Shown: one piece after another, positions 11,198-24,497 of the stretch
Layout of the letters: every line of letters starts with the position of its first letter
Numbering within the stretch: position 1 is the stretch's first letter
Assembly: GCA_949825025.1 (NCBI GenBank)
Contig: OX463781.1
Span: 48,558,317 to 48,622,316 of the forward strand
DNA from: Siphlonurus alternatus
Lineage: Eukaryota > Arthropoda > Insecta > Ephemeroptera > Siphlonuridae
Length of the DNA stretch: 64,000 nucleotides
Reading direction: 5' to 3'
The notes under the pieces: model-generated
What the model was told of the DNA's origin: nothing
Databases searched by the model: none
What the model saw: the letters and a program-made list of their open reading frames with translations, nothing else
Program-made: the position numbers and the translations under genes

Positions 11198-14100
11198 ATG
11201 CCGCGAGTAATGGTGCACGTCCTTCCGCGAATCGTACCTGCTGCCGACCTGGACGCCATTGAGGCAGCACCACCGGCAGCCACGCGGCGGGAGTTAAACC
11301 TGGTACCCTACACGAGGCGCCAGCTGATCAGAAGGCGCCGGCGATTCGTGAGTTCCATCTGTCCTTTTAATGAATGGGCTTGTCTTAGCACTATTGCAAT
11401 GTTACAACATTGCTTATTGTTATTTGTTATATAATACATTCGAATCTTATTTTCAGGAAATATGTAGAATTCAGGAATGATGAATGAATAAAATGTTATT
11501 TTATTGGATTAAGGCAACAACAAAACGCATGTTGTCAATGAATTTTATTTTTGAAATCAAACGACAGAAAATTTATACTCTTATTTAAGTGGATCCTTAT
11601 ATATTATATTCAAACTAATTTGAAAAAAAAAATTTTTAATTTTATTTCAAAAATATTTTTATTTTAAATTTAAGGGCAAAAAATTGCTTATTATTATCAT
11701 TTGATATGCTCAAATCTGATTTGTTTCGTTTTTAAAATTTATAATTTGATTGCTTATTTATTTTTTTTTATATTCTTAAACGGACAATTATGTTATACAG
11801 AAGTGACTACATAACATGCCCTAAGTTGAAAAATTACATCTTCAACTCATCTTTTCCACGTCTAAACCTAATCTTATTACGTTGTTTGTACCCCCAAAAC
11901 TCATTTCATTTCCGCGCATGAAATGGAGACAATATTTTTAACATTTTATGCTCAATAAGAGAAAAAAAGACGTAATCTCGTCTTTTTCATAAAAAATGGT
12001 GCAAAAAATAGGAGGAAATCAGACGAGGAGAGAGTGAATACAAAATGAAAAATATTTCAACTCTGGTGCACAGATATCTGTTTACTCATATATATATAGT
12101 AATTACATCGTGTTGAAATGACTTCAGGTATCGAAGGTGAAGCCAGCCTCCCTGGAGCCGCACGCCAGGTTCGGACTGTTCATCCTGCGTCTGTCTGGCG
12201 TCCTACCCTGGGGGACACGACCTGGCTGCTGGCGAAGGTCCCTCGAGGTTGCACACGCCGCCCTGGTCATCGTGTCACACGTCTTCGTCGTATGTTGCTT
12301 GTGCGTCATTTCGTACAACATAGAGTTCGTGGACTTCAAGACGCTGCTCAAAGACATTTCAAGACCGATAGAAATTATCTTTTATGAAGTTCAGATACTG
12401 GTAGTCGTGCTCAACAGAAAGAGAATTAGAAATTTGATCAAATTGACTCCTGATGTTACGGTCTCTTCAATTTCAGAGCATTTGAACAAGTACGAAACAA
12501 ACTCAATGTTGTGTTCACTTCTGTATTTTGTTTTCTTTATTTTGATTTTATTTTATAATGCATTTGCTCTGACGTCATGTGCCCCGACAGGTGAAAACTC
12601 GTGCGTGGATAGCGAAGCTCATGTTAATTTGAATGTGATTCCCTTACTCGTGCACAATGTTGTATTCAAAATATTGCTTCAATTTTTACAATATTTGGCT
12701 GCTTTTAACCTGGTCACCTTCTACTTTGGACTTGCCATCTTCTACATAAGCACCTTGTACTTCGTGGAGGGCTACTTGGACCACCTGAACTTCGTCGTCG
12801 CGACTGCTCGCTTCCGGTCCCCCAGTGCCGTTCTGACCGGGGTCTGGCGCTCCGCCCTCGACAACAACCACTTGGACATGCGCTACTGTGTCACCTTGCA
12901 CCAGTATATCATCGGGTGGGTTTAATTGTTGATGGTACAACGCAACATCCGCCCTCAAAAAATTTTACTGCAAAAATGGATAGTTATTCCAGTCTAAATT
13001 TTTAGAGTCCGGGAAGTATTAATAAAAAGTTTTGCCGAGGTCGGGTTTGAACCCATGTCTCTTTTAGGTCCTGAGAGGCGTCGTTTTCTCTTGGGGAGGA
13101 AGGGGCTATCTTAAATTTTGAAGAGGGTAACATGGCTTTGCTGACATTAAAATTGTTGTCAACATTTCTCACCCTTTATTCTTATTTGTTTATTTATTGC
13201 GAAAACGTTGCTTGGTGCTACAAAGTGCTAATATTTTCATTTTTTTCCTATTGTGTTGATAACAAATGAAATAAACATACGTTTGAAAATGTTTTAAATT
13301 AAGCAAAGCTCAATTAAAAAAAAATATGAAATTTATTTTTGAATGCCCCTTTTTCGTTTAAAAGGGAATTTGTGATATATAAGTTTATTATAAAATGTGT
13401 ATTTTTTTTGCAGCTTTGTGGAGCGAGTCAACGACATTTTCTCGTTCGTCCTAATGTTGAAGATTTGGAGCATAATAATGTACATCGGAATGGTGGCTGT
13501 CCGGGCTTTTGATTTGGTATGTATCTCACAGCGAGAAAATCATTTTGTGATTCTCATGATAAAAGTTTACGTGGATTTGTGGGCAGCGCGAGGTGACAAC
13601 ACTTCACTAACTTTTCAAACACACATTTGTCTCATGCGTAAATTATAGAAAAATAATTGCTCTAGGGCGTAGAACAGTTGAAAACGGGTTGAAAAAAACA
13701 TTTTTTGTGCCATTTTCTTTGAAAATGTGATTTTCATAAAAATAAAAATTGTTTTCAGAAATTTGTGGACGGCTTGAACACTTTGGTGGAGGTCACCTTC
13801 AGGATAATGGAGCTCATCGTCATCAACTGGCTGGCCCAGGGAATCAAGAACAAGGTACACTTCAAACATATGCAGTTACTGTCATGTCGGGCTTGAAAAT
13901 TCAAATTTTCCCGCTCTATAAATTATGAACTTTAATACGGTACACTTGATGTCACAGAGCGTCTTGCTGGCGGACACTTGCGAGGGCCGTGTGGAGTGGA
14001 TGGACAGAGGGTCCGCGAGGGATGACGCCGTCACCGTGCTGGCGATGGCTGACCGCTGCAAGGTGCCTCTCGAGCTCCACAGCGGCAAGTTCATCTGCCT

Positions 14101-14974
14101 CTCCGCGAAAACGCTGAACTCGGTGAGTTGTTCGTTCTAAACGTAAATATTTTGGTAATTAAAAGAAATAAAAATTACCGTACAAAAATCATAATTTGTA
14201 CTAGTAGGCCTGTTCGTAAACCCTGCTCGGTGTACTCTGAGCAAGTTTACGAACAAAAATCGTAACGTCATCTGCATTGCACTCCCACACCACCATCTGC
14301 ACTGGTGTAAGAAAACGATGTAAAAGTGTACACCGAGCAGGGTTTACGAACAGGCCTAGTGTCTTAATTATTGATTTTTAAACACCATGCAGTCAAAATT
14401 GAAAATTAATGTATTCATCTACAGTAACCTGCAATATAGGGGAGTTTATTGCAGCCATATTCACACGACAGTTCCGAGAGTGAAGGGGGCTATATTGTAG
14501 TTAAAGAAAGGATGCGACTGATACGAGCCACGATACAAAAAATTAAAAACATTCTATATAATATATAGATTGTAATATTCTTTGGTACAAGAGTACAAAT
14601 ATTTTGTTTTGCGTACTAAGACATAAACAATTTTTTTAAACCAAATAGAAATATTTTGTAAAGTGATTTAAAAAAGAGAGAAATCTTATTGTTTTGATGC
14701 CGTCATATTGACAACGCAGCCTACATACAGGGGCACAACGTATATAGCGATTACTACCCTAACGTTCTAACTAAACGTATATAATTCCCTATAATTATAG
14801 GGTTTGGTTAATATGCAAATGAACATAAGAAACATTGGTCCGTTCTCCATTGTTTTGTGGCTGATTTTGGGAGCAAATTTTCATTTTTGTGTTTCGTTGC
14901 AGATTCTCGGCTTCGGCGTGACGTTTTACCTGGTGCTGAGATCCATTTCCGAAGACGACATGATTTCAGACTGA
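11198..14974 (+). CDS. Gustatory-receptor-like seven-transmembrane chemoreceptor, six exons, 457 aa
   Basis: Exons: 11198-11347, 12128-12915, 13414-13516, 13759-13854, 13958-14122, 14903-14974 (stop TGA). Introns are GT-AG with phases 0, 2, 0, 0, 0; the total is 1374 nt, in frame throughout. The start is fixed by an in-frame TAA directly before the ATG. I see an Arg-rich N-terminal tail (residues 1-50), a 'RLSGVLPW' motif like the 'LLGLxP' start of gustatory receptors (about 71-78), then hydrophobic segments near 90-112, 127-146, 177-198, 221-262, 325-347, 355-375 and 433-447. The last exon starts just before the final helix at a phase-0 intron, as in the insect GR/OR superfamily. The final helix reads 'TFYLVLRS' where GRs normally have TY-5x-QF, so the signature is degenerate. 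Length fits the family. Expected role: ligand-gated cation channel in chemosensory neurons (family knowledge). An odorant receptor is the alternative; I favour GR because of the N-terminal and C-terminal patterns. Confidence 0.85.
11819..11948. repeat. Dispersed repeat in intron 1 of the chemoreceptor gene
   Basis: It is colinear with 18207-18320: AAAAATTACATCTTCAAC, then a C/T-rich stretch, then GAAATGGAGACAATATTTT and AACATTTTAT. Confidence 0.55.
14207..14356. mobile_element. 150-bp MITE in the last intron of the chemoreceptor gene
   Basis: A perfect 29-base terminal inverted repeat begins GGCCTGTTCGTAAACCCTGC (14207-14235) and is mirrored at 14328-14356. TA flanks both ends, which fits a TA target duplication. 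A TA duplication suggests a Tc1/mariner-type mobilising enzyme (inference). The GTTCGTAAAC end is loosely like the ATTCACAAAG end of the elements at 30720 and 52760. Confidence 0.85.
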
Positions 14975-15296
14975 AAGCTTTTGTGATCACCTTAAACATT
15001 TTAAACATTTCACTATGGCTTTATAATTTAGTGTTAATTATTATTTGCTGCTTGTCCTAGAAAATCTAACGTACCAATATTGATGGTCATTTTTTACAAC
15101 TATCGATATTTGGAAATTTTCTGAGCTGATGACCGTCGATCGTGAAAGTAAGAGGAAGGGAAGAGGGGGTAGCTGGTTGCAGTTCCTTCGATTTCGTTCA
15201 TGCATATTATACTGCTCTTATTGGAGGATCAAAATCCATATGATGAAAAATAATAGAACAGGTGAATATTTTGTAAAAAAAAATAATAATAATTAA

Positions 15297-15302
15297 TAAT
15301 AA
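15297..15302 (+). terminator. Possible polyadenylation signal of the chemoreceptor gene
   Basis: This is an early AATAAA downstream of the chemoreceptor stop codon, about 320 bases away. The surrounding sequence is very A-rich, so chance is a real alternative. Confidence 0.25.
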
Positions 15303-15894
15303 AAAAATGTGTAATATTCTGTTTTTGCGCTGTCTAAATATTATAAAAAAAGATTCAAATGTTAAAAAAAATGTTAATTTGTAAAAACTAAAATATAACA
15401 AGTACAAATGTTGTTTTAATTGTTTCCAGATAATTCAGTATTTATTAATTTAAAGATGCTGTCATGGCAATATTACATTATGCGAAGGAATCAAAAAAGT
15501 TTTTACTTAATTTTGTCATAAAATAACATACTCTACATATTAATCGATTGTCTTACGTTAGACTCAAAAGGGATCAATGGTTGCACAGAAAACAAGGACC
15601 CGCGTGTTGATGTTTGATGTTTCAACTCCACTTTTCACACGAGCGATGTTGACTAGAAAAGATGAAAATTTGTTGTCACCTCACTTTATTGTTTTAGTTG
15701 CGAAAGTTACAAAGTTATCGTGTTATTTTGATCAAATTTGCAACCTGCGATGATTGCAAAACTGAGACCTCTTTGTCATCTTTGGTATGAGATAGTGTTG
15801 GTTTTTAAAGTTATTACTAAATATGTTAAATAGTAGCACTATAAACTTTGAAATGTGAAGCACTATATAAACAAAATGATAACAATGTTTAATT

Positions 15895-16250
15895 AATCAA
15901 TATTCAATATCGATGTTAAAAAATTACTATCGATGTTTAATCAATAAGTTTGATTCAGAATATAAAGATAACTGACGTCTATTTAACAAGTTTAATCCAT
16001 AAAATTATAATCGATTAGTTTTAAGTTTCAGTCGATGTGAGAAACTATATTCCAACTATAACAATCGATATTTAATATTAATAAGTTAATTCAATTCGGC
16101 GTTAAAAAAAATGATAATCGATGTCTAATTAATAAGTTTGATTTGATGTTAAAAAAATGATAATTGATATTTCATTAATGACTTTAATGTTAAAAAAAAT
16201 GGTATTCCATGCTTAATTAACAATTCGATGTTAAATGTAAAGTCGACACT
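15895..16250. repeat. Degenerate AT-rich tandem repeat with ATCGATGTTTAAT / AATAAGTTTGATT motifs
   Basis: Variants of ATCGATGTTAAAAAA, TCGATGTTTAATCAATAAG and TTTGATT recur about every 60-80 bases, with many substitutions and indels. This fits an old, decaying minisatellite. Confidence 0.55.
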
Positions 16251-16868
16251 CGAATGGTTCCATGATGGGGTTCGAACAAATCGATAACCTGCTTAATTAA
16301 CATAAATTATATCATTTATAACCACCTATGATAGAGAGTAATGAAATCACATTCAGATTTTATAAAAGGAAAAACAAATAAAGATTATAGAAATACTTTT
16401 GCATCTCGTTTTTTAATAAAAAATCATTTCTATTATAATTCTAATAAACTTATTAGCAATTAATGATCTAAAAAGTATAATTATTTTCAATTCATAAATT
16501 ATTTCCAAACAATAAGAAAGATAATATTATTTATAAAAAAAGTAAACAATGAATTTGATTTTACATCATGTGCAATTGTTTTATAAATAACAATAAAAGA
16601 TTCTATGTGACACATTTAATTTAATTTATTTTTCCATTTTTCCTTTAGTTAAAATATAATACATTTATAATTTATAATCCTTTATGAAGAATATTACAGA
16701 GTTGATATAATTATACAACAATATCAGTATATCATAGCACAATCATATTAATCACAGACAATGAAGTTGAATGTGCATCAATAATACCAGATCATACAAG
16801 ATAGAAAAATAAAAAACAGAAATTTGAACATTGTCATTACTTGCAATATATCTGTATGAAGAAATTTC

Positions 16869-16896
16869 CTAATGTAACTAAAGTGTTACATTAGGA
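16869..16896. other. 11-bp hairpin
   Basis: CCTAATGTAAC and GTTACATTAGG are separated by six bases. Confidence 0.55.
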
Positions 16897-18206
16897 GCTA
16901 CATAATAAGTAAACCATGAAATGACATTTGACGTGGGTCAAATTGGACGTACGGATGACCTTGGTCAGATTGACCCTGGTGACCTTGGGCTGTTCGCCGC
17001 GGGCCCGGGCGGAGTGCAGCCAAGACAACGGGAGATGGGGCGCGGTCCAGATGGATGCTGCGATCAAGCAACTGTACTTGTTGCTCGTTCGAGTATGAAC
17101 ATGAATTATTTTCGTGAAGCAAGTTTGAACCTTTTTCTAAGACACTGCATTTCAACATTGTTACTATATACAATAATTTAACAAAACTATATTGTAAATT
17201 TTAGAATAAAATTATTATGTTAATATTGCACATCGGAGCCTTATAATATAAATTTTATAATGCTTACATTGCTGTAGTGTATTTTTATACAAATGCAAAA
17301 GTAAATAAGAGTTCATATACCTTATAAATGACATAACATTTAGCAGTATTTAGAATATTTAATTTAGACAATTCTTATCAGTGGGTTTCATTCAAACAGA
17401 GTCCTGACAACGGGCGGCTTATATATGGCATGAAGCTATTCTTAATAAAAACAGTCACATATGCAATCTTGTAAATCACTTGTAATTTATTGAACTTATT
17501 ACAATTATAGTAGCTATTCTGATTCGAAAAAATAGCAATAAAAATACAGATATATAATTGTGATGGGGGGTATTACATTACGCTTAATTTTAAAGAGTCA
17601 AATTATTATTATTAATTATTATTAGATAAAAACCACGGTTGTAACTTGAAACTATCTTATTTTGCATCGATGATGCTGCGGAGCCTGCAAGAATTTACAC
17701 TACCGCTAAAATGCTTTTTTATTGTAACTCGAGTTGTATTGTTATAAAATCCATGACAATGTCAGTTATGTTGGTATTACATAATCATTATCTACAACAA
17801 TGGTAATTATAACAATGTCCCCTGAATCTCTATTTCAAAATGAAACTCGACAAACGCTGCGATCTCAAGGTCGAGCCGCGCCCGCCATCAATATCACATG
17901 GCAAACACGCCCACCTACCTGGGTAAATATCGGAGAAATAAAACGTTCTCTTTGCACAAGTGTTTGATTAAAAGCAAGTGCGATCGATAGACACTTAGCT
18001 ACTATATTTTCAACTTGCGAGCAGTTTTGAAAGCTCTCAAGTCATCAGAAACTAAAAACAAATATTATAGACATTTCAAAAATATAGTTTTGTGTACTGT
18101 TTTATAAGTGATGCATAATAACACAGAAATTTTAAAATTATGTTATTACAATTTTAAAACTGCCCATATTTGAATACAGGCATAATTTTGTAGATTCATC
18201 AAAACA

Positions 18207-18320
18207 CCCTAGTTAAAAAATTACATCTTCAACCCATCCTTCTAATTTTTTTACTTCTTAAACACATCTTATTTTTCGCTCAAAGTGAGGATGAAATGAA
18301 GACAATATTTTGAACATTTT
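18207..18320. repeat. Second copy of the repeat at 11819-11948
   Basis: AAAAATTACATCTTCAACCC, AAACACATCTTATT and GAAGACAATATTTTGAACAT lie in the same order as in the first copy. Confidence 0.55.
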
Positions 18321-20554
18321 ATTTATTTATTTCCACTCAGGCATAATTACTTATAAGAAAACTTATTGGCCAAACTTAATAATTAGATCTGCAAACTTTA
18401 ATTTAATTGCTGTACAGCCTATGATCGAAATAAAAATTTGAATTATGTATTATGATAATTTGAATATTTGAACGACTTATTCAGAAATAATGATCACATT
18501 CGACCCTCACTGACTCTTCTTGTTCTCCGGGACACTCTAATTGGTCCCGGCCTTCTCCTCAAGTTAATTCTGCCAACACACCAGCTGCTTCCACCGACGT
18601 AAACAAACCTCGATCTTGAGCTCATGCTAATTATTACATGACATTTACACTAGCAACATGTAATCGATTTGCATGATGGAAGGAGTCGTGTTGTACTCAA
18701 CGCGATGATAATGAACAACATAAATATTCAAGAAGCTTGCTGCAGCATATTTTTTAATGTATTTAGTTCATAGAATTACGATACAAAACACAGCTCATCA
18801 CACTAAACCTCTTAGCCTCGCAATGTGGCTCTGGAAAGAGAGCAATATTGTCACAGAAATATTGGTAAAGTAATAGAGGCTGTCAGCTTCAAAACCAACT
18901 CTTTGCACTTTCTGATGAGAGCTATATTTCTTTTAACACAACACCTGAAAGGTAGACTTTATCAGAAAGTGCTAAGAGACGGTTTCAGATTTCAAAATAA
19001 ATATACCAGGGAAATCTGTAATCTGATTAAAAAAATTAGACAATTATAATTAATTTTTATAAAGCCCAAAATGCCCTCCTCACAATTTTCTCTCACCTGA
19101 ATTGCACAGTATGAAATCGCTTGAATGTACCAAAAACGTCTTGAGCGTGACTCGAACTCGCACCTTTCTTCTGATAGAACGTACTCAATGCGATCGAACG
19201 GAATTTAGTAAATGGCTTGGCAATCATTCGCCAACAACGCCTGCTAATCTGACCGCAGTTTCGCAGCTGACAGCTGGTGGCACGAGCTGTCGTTTTTCTC
19301 CAACTGCTCGCGGGATAACGGCAACAATAATCGCTAATTAATCAGCGTCCTCTCGTGATTGTTGATCACGACTTACCAGTGGTGTGATTGTTGTCCAAGA
19401 ATTATTGCATGCAGGTGTAAAGGTTATGTACTGGCAAGATGGATGTCAGGGGAATTCGTGTATAAATAAAAAAATATTGATTTAAAAGATTAGATCAGAA
19501 AATTCAAGCAATTAGAGAAAATATGAATTTATGGAGGAAATCATAGTAAATCAAAATGAATATTTAGGGCTAATCTTAAAGCTTAAATTCATAATACATA
19601 ACGTAAAAAGATTTTCTCTAAACATTAAAGTTAAATTTTAACAATAGAAACTTCAAAAAATGTTAAACAGTTCAAGCTTCATTATTTTATTAACGCAGTG
19701 TTATGTGGGAGTGCAGTTATGTATTGTTACGACGTGAAAATTAGGCGAGTGTAATAAGGAACCAATGAAAGCAATTAGTCTCACAACAATGACGCGTGTG
19801 AGCTGAAATGGAAAGCGGTTCGAACTGGAAAACTTTACGTCGTGTGTCGCGTGTGATTCCATCGTCTGAACCGCCGCACAAAGTGGACAATCTCGAGCAA
19901 TTTGTGGGACGAACGTTTAGTTGGAGTCTTTAATTACGTAAACGAAGTGTCTTTCAAAATTAGTACATTGTTTATTAGATCGTAGATTGTTGTTTAGTTT
20001 TGAAGTTATTTGTAAGTTTTTTGTGTCTATGTTGTATTACGTATATATAACCACAAGAGAAAATAAATAAGTAAATAAATTTGTCTGCTTAAATAATGAA
20101 ATAAAAAATTAGAGAAAATGTTTACTTCAACCTTCATCTCCTAAACAGTATATGGTTCTAAATTGTTTAAATATATATAAAATGATATCAAATCATACAG
20201 TATAATACTGTATATCAGAAAAGGAGACTTTCGTCACTTTTCAAACCAACATTTTGCATCATGCTGCAATATTGTTATTATTATTTTTTTTTTAAATCAG
20301 TTAGAATAAATATTATTAGGCATTGGTGATTGAAATTCAATAACTCAATATACATTGCTTGCAGCAATATGACTTCCAAATCGATGTAATCCATTCAGGT
20401 CTCTATATGTTTGTATATTGTAATGGATAAATAAGACAAAAAAACTTACATGCTGTTAATTTATCTTATTAATATATTGTATAATTATACACTTGACTTG
20501 CACGGCAAAGATGTGGAGTTAACTAAAATCACTGTCACAGTAAATTGGCAAGCA

Positions 20555-20690
20555 ATCACGTGACAGAAATATCGCGGTGCTAATGACGCGACCACGCCCA
20601 CTGGTCGGCGACACAAACACGAGCACGTGGGTCGGATTTATTGGCGGGATTTTTGAAGTTGCCGCCGCCATCAAAACTGATGATTCACGT
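20555..20690. promoter_or_regulatory. GC-richer island with CACGTG and CACGCCCAC
   Basis: It contains ATCACGTGAC, ACCACGCCCACTGG, GAGCACGTGGG and TTCACGTGGC within 135 bases. Confidence 0.3.
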
Positions 20691-20828
20691 GGCGACCAAG
20701 AAATTAATTGACTTGCTCAAATATGAACCCACTCTTACCAATGGCAGTAAACTTGTCTCAATGCTTTTAAATTTAAAGTTACGCATTATAGCAGCAAAAT
20801 AATGACCGCATGTAGTGGCAAGGTCATT

Positions 20829-20850
20829 GGGGGGGGGGGGGGGAGGGGGT
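20829..20850. repeat. Poly(G) run (G14-A-G5)
   Basis: A run of about 14 Gs, an A and five Gs stands isolated in AT-rich DNA. Confidence 0.8.
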
Positions 20851-21245
20851 AGCACGCTCAAGTTAGTTAAAATATCAAATCAATATTCATGCATGACTAT
20901 AATAATTAAAATTAAATAAATTTAATGAAATTTGAAACTTAAAATATCAATTTAAATGAAATTATATTAAGTTGAATTTAATTTAATATATAAATAAATA
21001 TAGTAATATAAATTACATACTTCATTATTATTTTAAACATATATAAAGAAATTAAAAGTAGATTTCACAAGAAGTGTATTTGTAATTTTTTGTTATATTG
21101 TTATACAACCAAACTAAAGTCGTTTTGTTTCAGGGAATGGACATCAAATAATGTGTTTATTTTTTGTTCTTTTTTTGCAAAATTTATGAAATATTTTATA
21201 TACTCAAATAGGGTAATCTACAGTGTTGAAAGTAGTTTCAATCTC

Positions 21246-21350
21246 TTACCAGTGCGCCTCAGATAGAGGCCTGAAGGGCCAATTAAAACCCCGCCGGAGG
21301 CGCGATTTTTTGGGAAAAAGGGGCGTGGCTTTATTTTTTTATATTAAAAA
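21246..21350. repeat. Dispersed repeat fragment, copy 1
   Basis: It contains CCAGTGCGCCTCAGATAGAGG-like sequence and AAAACCCCGCCGGAGGCGCG, ending AAAAAGGGGCGTGGCTT. The last part recurs at 55556-55580 in intron 5 of TfIIFalpha, so it is probably a fragment of a transposon family. Confidence 0.45.
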
Positions 21351-22794
21351 GTGGTTTAAAATTCATTTATAACATTTGAATGCATATCTTCATTTTGAGT
21401 AAAATTAAATAATATTATCCTTAAAACATTAAATTCATAAAAAAAAAATACTTAAAAATATTATAGCTATATAGCTTTTAAAAAAATTAATACGAAAGAA
21501 AATCCCTAGTGATTTAAATTGAAAGCACTTCGATCTTCATTGATCATATAACAGTAGTATTTAATATAATAAAAATACTTTAATTAACTCTTACGATTTG
21601 GGATGCTTTATAATTTAATCAAATACGTCAATTATTTAAAATTTAAATTAATATTTTGAATATGTCTAAAAAAAATTATTTGAACAAAAATTAAAAAAAA
21701 AACGCGAGAGAATTCTTTTTATAATTATAAATTGTAATGTTTATATTTGTTTCGGTAATTAATTTCTATTTACTCTAGATCTTGTAGCAATTATTGTTCC
21801 CCTTTGTCATCGATAGAAATTAAAATCTAGCCATATTAAATATGCTCCAAACGTGCAGCCATCTCGGCCCTAATAGCGGCTGCATTTATCTATCTACTCT
21901 CTTCTAGCAATGCTTGCATGAGTCGCATTTTATGCATGTGGCTAAATTTTTGTTACACTTATTCTTTATAAACTCATTTAAAAAAAAAAAAAAAAAAATG
22001 AGAATAAAATTTTTTGTTTGCTTTTCTAAAAAATTCATTACTATGAAGAATTTTTTGAGACGAAGACTTAATTTTACTAACCTAGCACTGACTGCGATTG
22101 ATCTTCTATACGATCCCAAATCCTTTGCCTTATTTTTTTAAACTCCTTGCGTAAATGAACCCTCTAAACCTCGGTGGGTATGTGGGCCAGAGAGGAGGCA
22201 CTCCCCCTTTGCCTCTTGACTTAATTGTAATTAAAAATTAATTTGAATAAAAATGTGTTAATTTTGTGCAATAAATGAGACAGAAAAAAAAATGTAATAA
22301 AATTCGTGGTGTAGTATATATAACGCATCATCAGCAAAATATGTTTTGAATCTATTTTAATTAATTTTATTAGTCATTCAAGAATTAAAAAATACAATAA
22401 ATATATATTGAAAGAAATTTAATACTATGGTAAATATCTATCTCTTCATAAAAATCGAAGATAAAATAGTCAACCCAGTAGGCCGGCCTACAGAAATTTA
22501 AATAAATTTAGAAAAACATTAAAAACTATTTCTATAAAAAAAAAGTCGTCAGCTTGACATAGCTAATAAATAGTTGATAGTATGTAAATAGTTGATTTTA
22601 TTTTTTTTTCCTTTTAGGAGCTTTTTAACTCAAAAGAATTAAAGAGTAAATTAAATTTCGTGAGACAAAAGTACGAAAGTATAAGAAAATTGTCATTCAT
22701 TATTTGAGCATGATTAATGTTTTACAAAGTAACTTCTCTGATTTTGAAAATTTTACTAAAAATTATTGATTATTTTTAATAAATTTCGATCAGT

Positions 22795-22850
22795 GTCTTA
22801 CCAGTGCGCCGCACTGGCGTCAAATGTCTTACCAGTGCGGCGCACTGGCG
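22795..22850. repeat. Two tandem copies of GTCTTACCAGTGCGSCGCACTGG
   Basis: Each copy contains a 17-base palindrome, CCAGTGCG-C/G-CGCACTGG. CTTACCAGTGCGCC also occurs at 21246, at the start of another repeat. Confidence 0.65.
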
Positions 22851-24147
22851 CGCACCGGCTTACTTTCACCACTGGTAATCTACATTGTTTTAGAGTGTTA
22901 GGGAAAATTGATGATGATATATTGTACTCAAAAAATTTTGTTTTCTTTAAATCATTATAAATTAAATAAGTTAATAGAAATTATTAAAAGTATTTGTTAT
23001 TTCTTTCCTTGAAAAATATATTGACAATAATTTCAACTATATATCATCTTTTTTCTTTTTTACAAAAAAAAAAAATTATTGTAAATTAACATAAAATTTA
23101 AAGATCGATATATAAGGGTATTGAAGAATTATTCTTTTTAATAACTTGTATCAACCAATAAGATTATGTAAAATAGCCTTGGTTGATCTATATAACAAAA
23201 TGACCAATAAATAAAAAAAAAGTAAAAAAATCAAGTTTATTTGTTATAATTTACTTTTTTTTATCATGAAATTAGAGACAGTCACTTTAAACTAACTAAA
23301 CTATTTAGTAAAAAATATTCGAGCACAGAAAGTCAATGATGTACAAGATTGTTTTCGAAGAAATCCGATGCAATATTAAGCATGCAGTTGCAGCGTGACA
23401 GCAGAATTGTTTTATCTTATTTACCGTACGAGCAATTATAATATTATGTCACGCCACACAACATAAGCTCTGTAAGCTGCAAGTGTTTGAATGTCATTTT
23501 CAAAGCAGCATGCGAAGTCGTTCTCAGTAATTTATAACACATGCAAATTAACTACAAGATAATATTTGCTTTGTAAGAAACCAACATTTTGATGAACTGC
23601 AGTTATACAATTTCAGTTTGATATTTTGAATCATAATTTCGCGAAGTCCATGTTACATGATATAAAGTTGTAATCATGTCCTATTTTGTAATGGAGCTTG
23701 GGGATGCATGCCATGTGGATATTTGCCAAAGATTCAGACAACTTTATTAGGATCATAATGTATTTGATTTAGGCAGGTAAGACTCTGTAAATATGCCAAT
23801 TTCTTACATCAGAATTTTCAACACATACAAGTCTAGGAAAGCATCAAGCTTTATTTCTTCAATAAATACATGATCATATTTTATGCTGTTGTAAATAATT
23901 ATGTTGTAAAAAAATCATAATAACTCTACAAAATGTTGTAGGATTAAAATTTATTATTTCTTTTTTAATTAAATTTTTCATGCTTTTTTTTCTGGCACTT
24001 ATGGTAGGGGGAAAATGTATCAAAATCGTGCACGAGCACGAATTTATTTTAAACATTCTCATCATACTATTATCAATATGATAATAAATTGTATTTAATA
24101 AAATTTTAAATAAAAATATTTTTTGTTATTAATTAAAATATCAATAT

Positions 24148-24154
<7 letters not shown>

Positions 24155-24187
<33 letters not shown>
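24155..24187. repeat. (TA)n microsatellite
   Basis: This is a short, clean TA array in AT-rich intergenic DNA. Confidence 0.85.
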
Positions 24188-24269
24188 ACAAGAAATTGAA
24201 TATTGGTAAAATTCTATGATTTAATTTCTCGTGGCAAGATAGATGATAAACACGTAAATTGTTTCTTGG

Positions 24270-24440
24270 CAATCCACGTCCAATGAGATTCGTTCTGTAT
24301 CAACCTCGGTCACGTCTGACGAGTTGAATTCCACGTCTGACGTGTCGCAGAGATGTCATTGGACTTTCTCGCACGCTGGAGAGAGTCGTTTCCCGCGCGA
24401 ATTACGTCACTTTCCATCTCTTCCGTGTCTTTTATCACGA
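24270..24440. promoter_or_regulatory. GC-richer island with inverted CCAAT pair and repeated CACGTCTGACG
   Basis: GTCCAATGAG is mirrored by TCATTGGAC. Between them CACGTCTGACG occurs twice, and TTACGTCAC follows. It ends about 60 bases before the 32-bp satellite. Confidence 0.3.
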
Positions 24441-24497
24441 CACAAAAGTATTTTCATACATTCTCTTTAGACTAGTTAGTCATGGTGTTTATTGCAG

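Larger units (their letters stand above)
15060..24490. other. Gene-free intergenic DNA downstream of the chemoreceptor
   Basis: Very AT-rich. Apart from the listed repeats and islands, small GC-richer patches lie at 16920-17060, 17870-17935, 18510-18600 and 19240-19330. None has exon-like structure that I can support. Confidence 0.6.

Noticed and set aside
13030..13075. tRNA-like B box (GGGTTTGAACCC) in intron 2 of the chemoreceptor
   Set aside because: No matching A box or acceptor stem is found. Similar isolated TTCGAAC-type strings at 16268, 19150 and 36748 also lack a tRNA fold.
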